A DNA stretch of 64,000 bases from a virus: IMG/VR virus record IMGVR_UViG_3300017917_002918, positions 62,001 through 126,000 of that record; one strand, written 5' to 3'. Below are positions 32,055-39,781 of the stretch, in pieces. Within the stretch, counting starts at the first letter, position 1. Every line of letters begins with the position of its first letter. The notes under the pieces were generated by a model. The model was not told where the DNA came from. It saw only the letters and a program-made list of their open reading frames with translations, and made no database searches. Both the position numbers and the translations under genes were made by a program.

Positions 32055-32318
32055 TTACAATTTTAGCTTCTTTAGTTCCTTTATTAATTTGTTTACTTCT
32101 TTGACACAAAATTCTTCTAATCCACCAGCTTCTTCGATCTCATCGCTAGAATCTAATTCAGAATTATATATCTGAATTCCTATGAACTCTATTATAGACA
32201 CAAACCCATCTGTTATTAGATCAAATCTAAATCTACTAAAATTATCTTCTTTTCCAAAAAGTCTTATTTCAAAAAGTCTATCATTTAAATTAGATACCAC
32301 ATCTACTTCATTTATCAT
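32055..32318 (-). CDS. Acidic hypothetical protein, 87 aa
   Basis: MINEVDVVSNLNDRLFEIRLFGKEDNFSRFRFDLITDGFVSIIEFIGI... has a strand-rich start and a charged helical end (LEEFCVKEVNKLIKELKKLKL). GAGAGGTGATTTAA lies upstream. Function unknown. Confidence 0.5.
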   Translation of the reverse strand: MINEVDVVSNLNDRLFEIRLFGKEDNFSRFRFDLITDGFVSIIEFIGIQIYNSELDSSDEIEEAGGLEEFCVKEVNKLIKELKKLKL

Positions 32319-32350
32319 TTAAATCACCTCTCGATCAAATCATGTTTTTA

Positions 32351-32806
32351 TTACGTTATTTTGCGAAAGAAATCCCAAGGTAAAGACTTTGTTTTAACTG
32401 TGGTAGATGGTGGAACTGGTTCAGATTTCTTTGTTTTTTCTTTATTAACAAAATCCAATATCTTCTCAGTTAATTGCATTGCTCCTTCTGTTGTGTGAAA
32501 AACCAAACCTCGCTCATAATTCCTATTATCAAACCCATCATCCTGCCAAGTAAGCTGAGTATAACCTTTATTATCGTCAATGCTTGTAAGATAATAAATA
32601 TCCCCTACTTTGGGCTTTCCGATTTTTCTTACCGTTATAAAGCCTCTGATTAAATCCAGTAAAACATCATCGTTTCTATCGCCATTTTTATCTTCTACTC
32701 CATCTTCGGTCATTTTAAATATTAAATTATCCATAAACTCATTGATTCCAAATAATTCTCCTAATTCTAAATCAAACATTTTGGCTATTTGTTCCATTCT
32801 CTCCAT
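32351..32806 (-). CDS. Phage protein with MERMEQIAKMFDLELGE module, 151 aa
   Basis: The N-terminal MERMEQIAKMFDLELGELF, a middle FKMTEDGVED...LDLIRGFITVRKIGKPKVGDIYYLT and a W-rich LTWQDDGFDN...GLVFHTTEGAMQLTEKIL form a layout I know from hypothetical proteins of Clostridium phages. It is followed by a proline/serine-rich tail. AAGGAGATGG lies upstream. Function unknown; the gene ends without a terminator. Confidence 0.6.
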   Translation of the reverse strand: MERMEQIAKMFDLELGELFGINEFMDNLIFKMTEDGVEDKNGDRNDDVLLDLIRGFITVRKIGKPKVGDIYYLTSIDDNKGYTQLTWQDDGFDNRNYERGLVFHTTEGAMQLTEKILDFVNKEKTKKSEPVPPSTTVKTKSLPWDFFRKIT

Positions 32807-32832
32807 CTAAACCATCTCCTTTTAAGTACTTT

Positions 32833-32985
32833 TCATAATATTCCTGCTTCTAAATATGCCTTACTTATGTTTTCAGCATTATTAACTATATTAATCATTT
32901 CTTTTGCTCTTAGCTCAATTTCTTCGTTTGACTTACATTGTTCAAGTATTTCTAAAATAATTTTCATAAAATCATGTTTATCCAT
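32833..32985 (-). CDS. Small helical protein, 50 aa
   Basis: ATG at 32,985 follows AAAGGAG. The product MDKHDFMKIILEILEQCKSN, then EEIELRAKEMINIVNNAENI, then SKAYLEAGIL is a single amphipathic helical protein. The frame also stays open upstream through the repeat at 33,013-33,059. No family recognised. Confidence 0.5.
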   Translation of the reverse strand: MDKHDFMKIILEILEQCKSNEEIELRAKEMINIVNNAENISKAYLEAGIL

Positions 32986-33012
32986 AACAACAATCTCCTT
33001 TATACCCTCTTC

Positions 33013-33075
33013 CCGATCTGAATGTCGGAAACATATTTTGCTACCGATCTTAATGTCGGGAGCACACTTACCGAT
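33013..33075. repeat. 31-bp direct repeat with internal CCGA/TCGG hairpins
   Basis: CCGATCTGAATGTCGG (33,013-33,028) and CCGATCTTAATGTCGG (33,044-33,059) recur with a 31-bp period, and a third partial copy CCGATAAAAT starts at 33,071. Each full copy can fold by its CCGA/TCGG ends. The region lies between two small genes. Confidence 0.6.
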
Positions 33076-33096
33076 AAAATGAAAGTTTTACAATAT

Positions 33097-33285
33097 TTAC
33101 TTCACATTACTTGAAGCATTAAACTCACGATTCTCATTAACTATTTTCTCCATAATATGTAACAATGCTTGATAATTGCATTTACCACATGACTTATTGC
33201 TACTTCCGAACTCGCATGGTAAACATTGCTCATTAACCACTTGATTAAACAATAAATCCATTTTTTCTTTAATGTTCTTTTCCAT
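33097..33285 (-). CDS. Small cysteine-containing protein, 62 aa
   Basis: MEKNIKEKMDLLFNQVVNEQCLPCEFGSSNKSCGKCNYQALLHIMEK... contains CLPC and CGKC, a possible zinc site within a helical protein. GAGGTG lies upstream. It is the first gene after the tRNA-like RNA at 33,320-33,431. Function unknown. Confidence 0.6.
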   Translation of the reverse strand: MEKNIKEKMDLLFNQVVNEQCLPCEFGSSNKSCGKCNYQALLHIMEKIVNENREFNASSNVK

Positions 33286-33319
33286 AATTCACCTCGTTAT
33301 CATGATTTAATTATATATT

Positions 33320-33431
33320 GAGAGTAGAAGGGATTCGAACCCTCACTATATGCACCTTACCCTACTAACCACCTGTGCATATCGCCCGTGCAGACCCACG
33401 CAACTGCTTTTACCATTTAGCAACTACTCTC
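33320..33431 (-). tRNA. tRNA-like RNA with long variable arm and non-standard anticodon arm
   Basis: On the minus strand GAGAGTAG (5') pairs perfectly with CTACTCTC (3'), an 8-bp acceptor-like stem. A D-like arm with TGGTA in its loop follows, and the T-arm is canonical (GAGGG TTCGAAT CCCTT). A variable-arm-like hairpin (ATATGCAC/GTGCATAT, 8 bp, 19-base loop) makes the whole 112 nt long. The 8+5 bp acceptor/T stack recalls tRNA-Sec. The anticodon arm is odd: CGTG/CACG with a 6-base loop GGTCTG, so no anticodon can be assigned. No CCA is encoded. It has its own promoter. Confidence 0.6.
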
Positions 33432-33449
33432 ATATATAATCATAATTTA

Positions 33450-33477
33450 ATTATAAACTATTTAATTAAAATGTCAA
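33450..33477 (-). promoter_or_regulatory. Dedicated promoter of the tRNA-like RNA
   Basis: Minus strand TTGACA (33,472-33,477), 16 bases, TATAAT (33,450-33,455), ending 18 bases before the first base of the tRNA-like stem. Confidence 0.8.
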
Positions 33478-33517
33478 TAGTTTATGCTGTTATTTTTACG
33501 GTTTATCATTATTCCTC

Positions 33518-33766
33518 TCAACCATAGATTGCATTAAATTCACTTTCCCATTGTTGACAGTTAGAAATACCACTACCTTTCACAAATATCTCTAATCCTG
33601 TTAAACCACATATAGTTTTGTCATGCAATATCATATTAATACATGTTGCACATGATTTTGTAGCTTCATTATAGAAACACTTTTCCTCATGCTTTTGTGC
33701 TTCTTTTTCTTTTGCATAAGATTTCTTACAAAAATCACATTTAAATCTAATGATTTGTTTCGGCAT
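33518..33766 (-). CDS. C2H2-like zinc-finger protein, 82 aa
   Basis: The start at 33,766 (MPKQIIRFKCDFCKKSYAKEKEAQKHEEKC) follows GAGAGGAG. The N-terminal CDFC...KHEEKC looks like a C2HC/C2H2 finger with the family-typical spacing, and CATC/C residues follow (CATCINMI, CGLTGLEIF, CQQW). The small size and finger suggest nucleic acid binding. It overlaps the upstream gene by 20 bases, downstream of the RNA-repair genes. Confidence 0.65.
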   Translation of the reverse strand: MPKQIIRFKCDFCKKSYAKEKEAQKHEEKCFYNEATKSCATCINMILHDKTICGLTGLEIFVKGSGISNCQQWESEFNAIYG

Positions 33767-34331
33767 TATGAATCTCCTCTCTATTGTTGTATGTATCTCT
33801 GTACTCAGCACCAACCCATATTAAAAACGCAACCATTTTCCATCCATGTTGCTCAATATCTGTAACAAGTAGATCCACCAACTTCCATGTGTCAGGATGC
33901 ATTTTAAACTTATCTTTGTGCCTGTCCCAATATTTCTTAGGATCTGCGTTTGTCCATGGATCTTTATTATACGCTTGACCTGCTGCTTTCCAGTCACAAA
34001 TCAGCTCAATAACATCCCAATATGGCATTTTATGAACCATAATTTCACCACTAACTGGCTCATAATCTATCCAGTGCGTCCAATGGTGGGTATTTCTACC
34101 CTTATGATGCATCCATGCTTTAGAGTAACCATATTTTTCTTTTGCAACATCTACAGGACTCTTGCCTGCAACATAATTTGAAGCATACTCAATAAATTCA
34201 ACTGGATTAAGTTTTGACATATCATGCTTGATACCACGCCACGTTATACCACAGTCTCTACAAGCCAAGAATACATAATACTTATGTCTGCATATTGTCC
34301 AAAAGTGTTTAAAATAGTTTTTAATATTCAT
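33747..34331 (-). CDS. DUF5662 family protein, 194 aa
   Basis: The sequence contains LACRDCGITWRGIKHDMSKLNPVEFIEYASNY, MHHKGRNTHHWTHWID and MPYWDVIELICDWKAAGQAY, the histidine/aspartate-rich signature of DUF5662. It appears in many phages and is often mis-annotated as catalase. The KHDMSK and H..NxHHxxHW motifs suggest an HD-type metal phosphohydrolase, but no activity is established. It directly follows the kinase-HD gene (22 bases), so it may belong to the RNA-repair operon. Confidence 0.75.
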   Translation of the reverse strand: MNIKNYFKHFWTICRHKYYVFLACRDCGITWRGIKHDMSKLNPVEFIEYASNYVAGKSPVDVAKEKYGYSKAWMHHKGRNTHHWTHWIDYEPVSGEIMVHKMPYWDVIELICDWKAAGQAYNKDPWTNADPKKYWDRHKDKFKMHPDTWKLVDLLVTDIEQHGWKMVAFLIWVGAEYRDTYNNREEIHNAETNH

Positions 34332-34353
34332 TTACACATCCTCCATTCATTTT

Positions 34354-35277
34354 TTAATGTGCTAATTTATCGGCTTCATGTAAAATCATTAATTGATTAT
34401 AGAAATTTTGACCCATCAAATTAATAATTCTTTCTTTGCTCTTGTAAGAATCACAATTATACGGTCGCATATGCCATCTAATTAGTTGACAAATATATAA
34501 CAAGTCCTTTGTACTACAACGATTTTGCAAATAAAACAAAGCCATATAAGCAGATATTTGTTCGTGATTATAATAGTGAGCCATACTTGTTGTTTCACCT
34601 TTTTGATTCTTGAATTGCTTCACAAAAGCCTTTCCTGCATCATGTAGCAATCCTGCTATAGCTAAGTCACAATCATCTGTCATTAGTTGAACATGTCCTG
34701 AACATCGCAAGCAATGCTCACCAATGGTATATTGATGATTGATATTATCTTGATTGACACTGTTCAAGCCATTAACACCATTAAACAGCTCATGTAACGC
34801 ATTAATATTATATTGTTTCGTATTATTATAAATTATCTCTATTTCATCATAGCCCTCGAAGTAGGCAGGCACATCGAAGTTTAAATACATACGTTTAATA
34901 ACTTCTTCTGGTACAACTCGTTCTCTTTCCTTGTTTTGCTCCAAACATTGTTCATAGGGAGTTGCAAGTAAAAGGCAAATTTTATCACAAGGTACTTTCT
35001 TTAGCTCATACAACAATGCCATGCGTTTTTTATAGCTTACATTTGTTGCGTCCATGATTACGTTCTTTCCACTTATTAAATCGTTTTTGACTCTTTTATG
35101 TAACTCTGCAAATATATCTTTATTGGCTGATTGGTCATTTATATTATTTAATAATTCAACTCTTAAATCATCTGAGCTATGAATAGTTGCACTATAGTCA
35201 AGATCTAATTCTTTTGCCCATACTGACTTACCGCTTGCGGGCAGTCCTACTAGAAGGAAAAATTTATTATTCATCAT
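34354..35277 (-). CDS. Polynucleotide kinase-HD phosphatase fusion (RNA end-healing), 307 aa
   Basis: The start at 35,277 (MMNNKFFLLVGLPASGKSVW) overlaps the end of the RNA ligase gene. The N-terminal half is a Pnkp-like kinase: Walker A GLPASGKS, then HSSDDLRVE, IMDATNVSYKKR and a lid with NKERERVVPEEVI. The C-terminal half is an HD phosphohydrolase: HCLRCSGH, AGLLHDAGKAF, HYYNHEQIS and LIRWHM. HD-Pnk enzymes in other bacteria carry HD first; here the order is kinase then HD. Such enzymes phosphorylate 5'-OH and remove 2',3'-phosphates so that broken RNA can be ligated. Confidence 0.8.
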   Translation of the reverse strand: MMNNKFFLLVGLPASGKSVWAKELDLDYSATIHSSDDLRVELLNNINDQSANKDIFAELHKRVKNDLISGKNVIMDATNVSYKKRMALLYELKKVPCDKICLLLATPYEQCLEQNKERERVVPEEVIKRMYLNFDVPAYFEGYDEIEIIYNNTKQYNINALHELFNGVNGLNSVNQDNINHQYTIGEHCLRCSGHVQLMTDDCDLAIAGLLHDAGKAFVKQFKNQKGETTSMAHYYNHEQISAYMALFYLQNRCSTKDLLYICQLIRWHMRPYNCDSYKSKERIINLMGQNFYNQLMILHEADKLAH

Positions 35278-36595
35278 CTTCACCCACGCTCTCTGCTTCT
35301 TCCATATCAAGAACATCAGATGTTTTAATAATTCCTTCCAAAATTTTAAACGACACGTTTTTGTGTTTATATGCCTCAAATTTATTAGAATTTTCTTTAC
35401 GAATACAAACTCCCTCCCTAACGTGTACTTTTCCTATAGGATCTGGACCATCAGAAAACTTATCAACCCTCTCTTCTAAGTCTTCAATAGATGTAAAGAA
35501 AAACTTATCTAATACTGGTACGCATTTAACTGCCATTTGCTCACATCTTGCTTTAATTTGCTCTGTAGAGTACTCAAATACCACACCATCTTCATTTGTC
35601 ATCGTCATCCTATAAACATAAATATCATTTTGTCCTTGCTCACAACCATATGTAAATCTTGTAGTATTCCCGTATTGTTTTATAAATTCTTTATCCTTAG
35701 TTTTAGAGTTTTGACACTCTGGCATTATAAGTTGATTAACATTTACCCATGCAACTATCTCATAATAAATCGTCTCGCCTTTATGTAACTTACCAACGAA
35801 GTAATCGTGCCATTTCTTCCTGAATTCAGCACTACCATAGAACCCACCATCAAAGTTTTTCAATACTACTCTTCTTGATCCTGATACATACTTCCAAGTT
35901 TTTGTTGGCTTTGATTCAAGTTTTAAAAATTTCAATGTCCTATATAACCAATATGGTAATATACGCTTCTTTTCTTCAATCGAACGGGATGTGCGGGCAC
36001 TCGTGCCATGGCATTTGAGGGTTATGTATAATAAATCTCCTTGCTTAAATTGATGCTTATTATATGCAAATTGTTGAGTATCAACATGTTCTGCAAACAG
36101 TGGATAAGATGTAGGCTCTATACTTTTCGTTCTACCAGAATTACCACTATTATTTTCACCACTTCTATTTCTTCTTGGAATGTATTTTTCACAAATAACA
36201 ATTCCATTTAATACCGATATTGCATCCCCTTCTTTTAATTTACTTACATCTGTAAATGTTGATAAACTGTCAATTGACATAAACAAACCATCACTTATTT
36301 CCCCACGTAGTTTTAATGTTGATATATGACGTTTGTCTTCATCGAGATAGCCATACAAATGATTGCCATTTTCATCTTTAGTTCTGATTAACTTATTTTC
36401 TTTTGCAAACTCTAATCCAACTTTTGAATCCGTTGGAAAATAAATACCTAATTCACCTTCATAAACATCTAATCCAACAATAACTGAATTACTAAAGCAA
36501 CTACCAACCATTAATCTATCAGCGTTGATATGCCTTCTTAAATCTTTAATTCTTGTTACATATGCAACTACACTCACTTCAACCATACCTTTCAT
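35267..36595 (-). CDS. RNA ligase, DRB0094 (Rnl5-like) family, about 442 aa
   Basis: The ligase joins RNA 3'-OH and 5'-phosphate ends through an enzyme-adenylate. Residues 1-165 form the N-terminal OB-fold region of this family (VSVVAYVTRIKDLRRHINADRL, LRGEISDGLFM). The nucleotidyltransferase domain begins with the KxHG-type motif I KCHGTSAR (Lys194 as the AMP acceptor). Motif III-like YYEIVAWVN and motifs IV/V (REGVCIRKE, KFEAYKHKNVSFK) follow. The ATG at 36,595 lacks a good binding site; GTG at 36,577 behind AAAGG is an alternative. It overlaps the kinase-HD gene, so healing and sealing are coupled. Confidence 0.85.
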   Translation of the reverse strand: MKGMVEVSVVAYVTRIKDLRRHINADRLMVGSCFSNSVIVGLDVYEGELGIYFPTDSKVGLEFAKENKLIRTKDENGNHLYGYLDEDKRHISTLKLRGEISDGLFMSIDSLSTFTDVSKLKEGDAISVLNGIVICEKYIPRRNRSGENNSGNSGRTKSIEPTSYPLFAEHVDTQQFAYNKHQFKQGDLLYITLKCHGTSARTSRSIEEKKRILPYWLYRTLKFLKLESKPTKTWKYVSGSRRVVLKNFDGGFYGSAEFRKKWHDYFVGKLHKGETIYYEIVAWVNVNQLIMPECQNSKTKDKEFIKQYGNTTRFTYGCEQGQNDIYVYRMTMTNEDGVVFEYSTEQIKARCEQMAVKCVPVLDKFFFTSIEDLEERVDKFSDGPDPIGKVHVREGVCIRKENSNKFEAYKHKNVSFKILEGIIKTSDVLDMEEAESVGEDDE

Positions 36596-36604
36596 TATTA
36601 TAAT

Positions 36605-37039
36605 TTAAATTATAGAATTACCTTTGTTAAAATTACATATTGTACACATAGTTTGATAATTGTCTACAATACATTTACCACCTTTACTCTTAGGTAGAAT
36701 ATGATCCTTAGTCATTAAGACTTCTTCACCACTTTTATCTTTTGCATATAGATTTAAATGGTACTTGTTTGTTTTTGATATTGCGTCTTTTTCCAATGCA
36801 AAATATTCGCCCTGTATCCCACATGTTACACATTTATAACCCTTGGTGAAAAATGTCTTATATCTATCACTAAGAGCATTTATTTTTTCACCCATTATTA
36901 TTGTTGTAAGCTTAGTGTTTTGCTTGGACTGATTTAAATTTGAACAAACCAAATTCTTTAATGTGTCTTCTACATGCTTAATATCTACTGTACACTTTCT
37001 TACATAAGGCTGTAACTTGATTCCAATGTCCTTGTTCAT
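36605..37039 (-). CDS. HNH endonuclease, 144 aa
   Basis: LMTKDHILPKSKGGKCIVDNYQTMCTICNFNKGN at residues 108-141 is a complete HNH motif (DH, later N, and N-x-x-K). A preceding CVTCG and later CTIC supply the zinc ligands. The N-terminal half is helical and basic. HNH nucleases are often homing or defence enzymes; here the gene sits inside the RNA-repair cluster, between zinc-ribbon and ligase genes. Whether it cuts DNA or RNA cannot be told. Confidence 0.85.
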   Translation of the reverse strand: MNKDIGIKLQPYVRKCTVDIKHVEDTLKNLVCSNLNQSKQNTKLTTIIMGEKINALSDRYKTFFTKGYKCVTCGIQGEYFALEKDAISKTNKYHLNLYAKDKSGEEVLMTKDHILPKSKGGKCIVDNYQTMCTICNFNKGNSII

Positions 37040-37094
37040 TTTAATACCACCTTACATCATCATAAATTAAATATTTACACACCGAATTAAAAAA

Positions 37095-37532
37095 TTATTC
37101 GGCAAATTTACTTTTACTAAACAATACCCATTTATTATTTTCCTCATCAACTAAAACTTCATAATGCCCGTACATATTAGCTTCTTTAACTTTATATATA
37201 GCACCTTTTCTCAAAAACGCTTTACATTTATCATCGTTTATACATTTTTTCGACATTATAGTAACTTTATCGACTTTTTTAAAGGTGTTATCTCTATTCC
37301 AACTATTACCACCGAAGTCTCGCCAATCGCAATCGTCACAATAATAACATGACATAATTAATGGCGTGGAATTTGTGGTTGTGGTGAACTCTGAAACATT
37401 GATTTTACCATCAACTTCAACAGAATAATGCCTTCTTACAGACACAAGTGTTTGTTCACTAAATACTATATTTTTGCTGTCGCATTCAGGACAACGCTTG
37501 TACCATCTTAACTTTGTAATATCGTAACTCAT
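37095..37532 (-). CDS. Double zinc-ribbon protein, 145 aa
   Basis: KRCPECDSKNIVF and MSCYYCDDCDWRDFG give two zinc knuckles separated by a strand-rich insert. The C-terminal part (KCKAFLRKGAIYKVKEANMYGHYEVLVDEENNKWVLFSKSKF) looks like a small barrel. It sits between the CCA-adding enzyme and HNH genes. It may bind RNA; no family is recognised. Confidence 0.6.
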   Translation of the reverse strand: MSYDITKLRWYKRCPECDSKNIVFSEQTLVSVRRHYSVEVDGKINVSEFTTTTNSTPLIMSCYYCDDCDWRDFGGNSWNRDNTFKKVDKVTIMSKKCINDDKCKAFLRKGAIYKVKEANMYGHYEVLVDEENNKWVLFSKSKFAE

Positions 37533-37564
37533 TTAATCACTCTTTCTTATACATGATTAGTTAA

Positions 37565-38908
37565 TTATATCACAGGTTTTAACTCATCTTCAGCAATTTT
37601 AATTAGCCTTTCCCTATCGTTTAATTCTGGTGACTCTATGACCATATCAACTAAAACATTTATTAATCTTCCTACAATTTTACCCTCCTTGAATCCCAAT
37701 TTAATCAAATCACTACCATTTATGGCTAAATCTTTTTTACTAAAACATTGATTGTCTGCTATTATTTCATTTAACAAAACTTCAATCTGCACCAAATTAT
37801 CCTTCTTTCTGTCATAGGCTAATTGACTCTGTGCTATCATATCAGCATATTTAAATTTCAGTAAGTCTCTAAAGTTTTCTTCACCAATTTTATTCAACCA
37901 CTTCTTAATACTTCTCTTATTAACTGAAATTTCAGCATCGTGATGAAGAACCAAGTTCCTAACTTTCATTATAATGTGATTGTCGTATCTTAATCTCCTT
38001 AATATTTCAACTGCCATATCAGAGCCAACAATAGGATGATTGTAAAAATGATCAATTCCGTATTCATCGGTAGTCTTGCACAGTGGTTTTGCTATATCAT
38101 GCAATAATGCTGTGAGTCTCAAATGTAACGTAGGCTCAATAGCAATTACAGATTTGATAATGTGATCAAATACATCGTGGTTGTGATATGGATTGTTTTG
38201 TTGAACATTGATAGTTGTATTTAATTCTGGGAGAATATACTTTAATATATTTGACATTTCCAAAAGTCCAAACCCATAGCTTACATTGTTACTTAATAAT
38301 ATTTGATTTAACTCACTCATGATACGTTCTTTAGAGACAACCATAATTTTATCTGCATTTTTATAAATAGCGTCCAACGTGTTTTCGTCAATTATAAACC
38401 CAAACCTCGAAGCAAATCTAACTGCTCGCATCATCCTCAATGCATCTTCGCTAAATCTTTCGTTTGCATTTCCAACACATCTAATCACGTTGTTAATTAA
38501 ATCCATACGACCACCAAATGGATCAAACAAGCCTTCTGTAAAGTTAAATGCCATAGCTCCAATTGTGAAATCCCTTCTGCTCAAATCCTCAACTAAATCA
38601 TCTGTAAAAGTGACTTCATCTGGATGCCTATTGTCGCTATATTTCCCTTCTTTCCTGAATGTTGTAATTTCATAGCCGATACCATCTGCCATTACTGTTA
38701 CAGTACCATGATCAATTCCTGTTGGAATAACATTATGATCTCTAAATACATTCATAACCTGTTCTGGTAACGCATTTGTAGTTATGTCCCAATCCTTTGG
38801 TGTTATGCCCAATATCATATCTCTTACACATCCACCGACTACAAAAGCTCTAAATCCTTTGTGTTGTAACGTATCTATTATATACTGTACTTGATTTGGC
38901 ATATACAT
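37565..38908 (-). CDS. cca: CCA tRNA nucleotidyltransferase with HD domain
   Basis: This class II enzyme adds or repairs the CCA end of tRNA. AFVVGGCVRDMILGITPKDWDITT holds the GGxxRD loop and the DxD metal site. RRDFTIGAMAFN and RRDF-type nucleotide-recognition elements follow, and LDPFGG-like FDPFGGRMDL lies beyond. A C-terminal HD domain (LTALLHDIAKPLC...HDAEIS) gives phosphohydrolase potential. Length (about 447 aa) matches bacterial Cca. The start is ATG 38,908 or GTG 38,914. It is 2-8 bases downstream of the nucleotidyltransferase gene. It could finish the element's CCA-less tRNA-like RNA or repair cleaved tRNAs. Confidence 0.92.
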   Translation of the reverse strand: MYMPNQVQYIIDTLQHKGFRAFVVGGCVRDMILGITPKDWDITTNALPEQVMNVFRDHNVIPTGIDHGTVTVMADGIGYEITTFRKEGKYSDNRHPDEVTFTDDLVEDLSRRDFTIGAMAFNFTEGLFDPFGGRMDLINNVIRCVGNANERFSEDALRMMRAVRFASRFGFIIDENTLDAIYKNADKIMVVSKERIMSELNQILLSNNVSYGFGLLEMSNILKYILPELNTTINVQQNNPYHNHDVFDHIIKSVIAIEPTLHLRLTALLHDIAKPLCKTTDEYGIDHFYNHPIVGSDMAVEILRRLRYDNHIIMKVRNLVLHHDAEISVNKRSIKKWLNKIGEENFRDLLKFKYADMIAQSQLAYDRKKDNLVQIEVLLNEIIADNQCFSKKDLAINGSDLIKLGFKEGKIVGRLINVLVDMVIESPELNDRERLIKIAEDELKPVI

Positions 38909-38915
38909 ACTCACT

Positions 38916-39683
38916 TCACCACCTCTCTGTTAATGCTCGTTTATTTAGATCTATCAACCATTCATTTATTTTATTATAGTCAGGATTTTTTGGAATTACA
39001 TTACTATTATCATATAGTTCATTTAATTCCTTGTCTAAATCGTCAATAATAACCAATATTTGCTCAAGTGTGTATTTACCATTTCTAATTGCTATTAATT
39101 CATCTCTATTAGGTCTAAATGTTGAAAACGTACCAGTTTTTAGTATTTCTATTGCAGAAGTTAACAATCTAACAGAATGTGCTCCAAATTTTACATCATA
39201 ACCATATGTTTCTACTAAGTCACACCTACCTGTTCCATTGCTACTTTTTGTTTTGAGTTTCTGTATTTGTGAATGAGCATAACCACCCATTTTGTGTTTT
39301 ATTACTTTAGATAAAAAATCTTGTCTGTGACTTATTAATTCCTTTCCAAATTGGTTGATTTCAATGATATGTTCCTCATTAACAAACAGTATCTCAATAT
39401 TATTAGGAACTCCTTGCATTGCATCATTTACAAATTTATTGATATGCATTATAGAAACGTCTACATCATCCTTGGTGTTTTTATAGTTCTTACCACCAGT
39501 GTTGTTATATTCATTAAATGTCTTTAATCCAAAGAAATACTCTTCAGGAGGAATACAAACGCCCTTATAATCTATATCGCTACCATCTATGTTTGTACCA
39601 TATGCATGTGAACCTGTGGTTGTAAGTAATATTAATCTATCACTTATCCAAGGCTGTGAATCTTTTGATATTTTAAAAGTCAT
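38916..39683 (-). CDS. Predicted nucleotidyltransferase (YbcL/COG3541-like), 255 aa
   Basis: TTTGSHAYGTNIDGSDIDYKGVCIP at residues 22-46 is the GS-x10-SDxD nucleotidyltransferase signature, with the two metal-binding aspartates in SDID. The rest matches the COG3541 layout (FLSKVIKHKMGGYAHSQIQKL; FGAHSVRLLTSAIEILKTG; LIAIRNGKY). These proteins are predicted to add nucleotides to RNA or protein, mostly without a tested activity. As first gene of the RNA-repair operon, right after its promoter, it probably modifies RNA ends. Confidence 0.8.
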   Translation of the reverse strand: MTFKISKDSQPWISDRLILLTTTGSHAYGTNIDGSDIDYKGVCIPPEEYFFGLKTFNEYNNTGGKNYKNTKDDVDVSIMHINKFVNDAMQGVPNNIEILFVNEEHIIEINQFGKELISHRQDFLSKVIKHKMGGYAHSQIQKLKTKSSNGTGRCDLVETYGYDVKFGAHSVRLLTSAIEILKTGTFSTFRPNRDELIAIRNGKYTLEQILVIIDDLDKELNELYDNSNVIPKNPDYNKINEWLIDLNKRALTERW

Positions 39684-39724
39684 GTTTTATCACCTCATTT
39701 TATAATTTTATATCCCTACTATTA

Positions 39725-39752
39725 ATTATAAACTATTTACATTAAAAGTCAA
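39725..39752 (-). promoter_or_regulatory. Promoter of the RNA-repair operon
   Basis: Minus strand TTGACT (39,747-39,752), 16 bases, TATAAT (39,725-39,730). It lies 35 bases past the rsr terminator, so the repair genes form a separate transcription unit from rsr. The recurrent AT motif precedes it. Confidence 0.8.
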
Positions 39753-39781
39753 TACATTATCATAAATTAATTACGAAACCA

